DNA from: JANMAT01 sp031359995
Lineage (GTDB): Bacteria > Actinomycetota > Acidimicrobiia > Acidimicrobiales > Ilumatobacteraceae
Length of the DNA: 12,677 nucleotides
Direction: 5' to 3'
Assembly (NCBI GenBank): GCA_031359995.1
Contig: JANMAT010000199.1
Location: 1 to 12,677, forward strand
Shown here: positions 12,421-12,677 of the stretch, one piece after another
Layout of the letters: each line of letters begins with the position of its first letter
How positions within the stretch are numbered: position 1 is the stretch's first letter
Notes under the pieces: model-generated
What the model was told of the DNA's origin: nothing
The model's database searches: none
What the model saw: the letters and a program-made list of their open reading frames with translations, nothing else
Program-made: the position numbers and the translations under genes

Positions 12421-12677
12421 CCGGGCCTTGTCGGGGTCGGGCTGCACGGGAGTGATGATGGCGATCGTCGCTGCCGAACGGGCGACGTGGCGCGCCCCCT
12501 GCCACACCGTGGCCAGCTCGACCAGGGCGTCGCGGCCCGGTGACGACGACGAAGTCCCACGGCTGCGAGTTGAACGCCGACGGCGCCCGCCGGCCGGCGT
12601 CGAGGATGCGGTCGACGACGGCGTCATCGATGGTGCGGTCGTCGTAGTCGCGGATGTTGCGGCGGGAGCGGTAGGCG
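12415..12677 (-). pseudogene. Nitroreductase-family N-terminal part, frameshifted and 3'-truncated, runs off the window
   Basis: From the window edge the minus strand reads AYRSRRNIRDYDDRTIDDAV, VDRILDAGRRAPSAFNSQPW and DFVVVTG. These are the FMN-binding opening (R-x-x-R-N/x-Y-x-x) and 'RRAPSaFNsQPW' of nitroreductases. An extra C in the run 12536-12538 shifts the frame, after which DALVELATVWQGARHVARSA and ATIAIITPV continue in the next frame. After KARWAEFDLAG (about 12415) the similarity ends: the second half, with the GxGSG-like and ALGYP motifs, is replaced by the antisense of the DabA fragment. The 5' start lies beyond 12677. Family role: NAD(P)H-dependent flavin reduction of nitro or quinone compounds. 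Confidence 0.65.

Noticed and set aside
1..12677. CRISPR array or insertion-sequence transposase to explain the rearrangements.
   Set aside because: No regularly spaced repeats, no transposase or integrase motifs, and no terminal inverted repeats of insertion-sequence type were seen on either strand.

Overview
High-GC bacterial DNA, most likely from an actinobacterium; an Acidimicrobiia-type genome is my guess from the gene families, not a demonstrated assignment. Nearly all genes use GC-rich codons. Every gene that looks intact ends in TGA. Several gene pairs (AbiEi-like/nucleotidyltransferase, AbrB/RelE-like, ribbon-helix-helix/PIN) are of kinds common in Actinobacteria.

Left half (1-5868): mostly ordinary, intact genes. 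A small PGPGW-type membrane protein (129-464) is spread over two reading frames by two compensating 1-nt shifts. A baeRF/Balon-type, release-factor-like protein follows 12 nt later (477-1493), and then a Kup potassium transporter (1607-3565) behind a leader rich in hairpins. A winged-helix regulator lies convergent to kup (3576-3887). Past a 250-nt promoter region, an unknown 94-aa protein (4139-4423) overlaps the start of a long-form isocitrate dehydrogenase (4420-5868) by ATGA.

Right half (5884-12677): an accessory region made largely of broken genes. A PurK-like ATP-grasp ORF that has lost its signature motifs runs directly into the C-terminal part of PurE. Next come an N-terminal fragment of a possible DUF6671 protein, an AbiEi/AbiEii-like pair in which both genes are damaged, an intact AbrB antitoxin plus RelE-like toxin (8241-8845), a transglutaminase fragment, and a ParE-like toxin with two in-frame TAG codons. 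An intact cupin gene (9946-10485) and a small protein with a Cys-rich start and an AbiEi-C-like middle (10693-11082) follow. After these come a vapB head joined to a vapC middle, an intact 154-aa conserved-looking protein of unknown function (11555-12019), and a mosaic of three truncated genes at the right edge (an unknown protein, the C-terminus of DabA/DUF2309, and a nitroreductase).

The recurring theme on the right is loss of the middle of genes or of gene pairs: head and tail fragments of recognisable families are joined, often with a frame change. A 34-nt near-identical repeat lies at 7080-7113 and 9484-9517, each copy at the ruined end of a toxin-type gene. This could be a natural graveyard of toxin-antitoxin genes or partly an assembly or read-error artefact, and the sequence alone cannot decide. 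Of the toxin-antitoxin modules only 8241-8845 looks functional.
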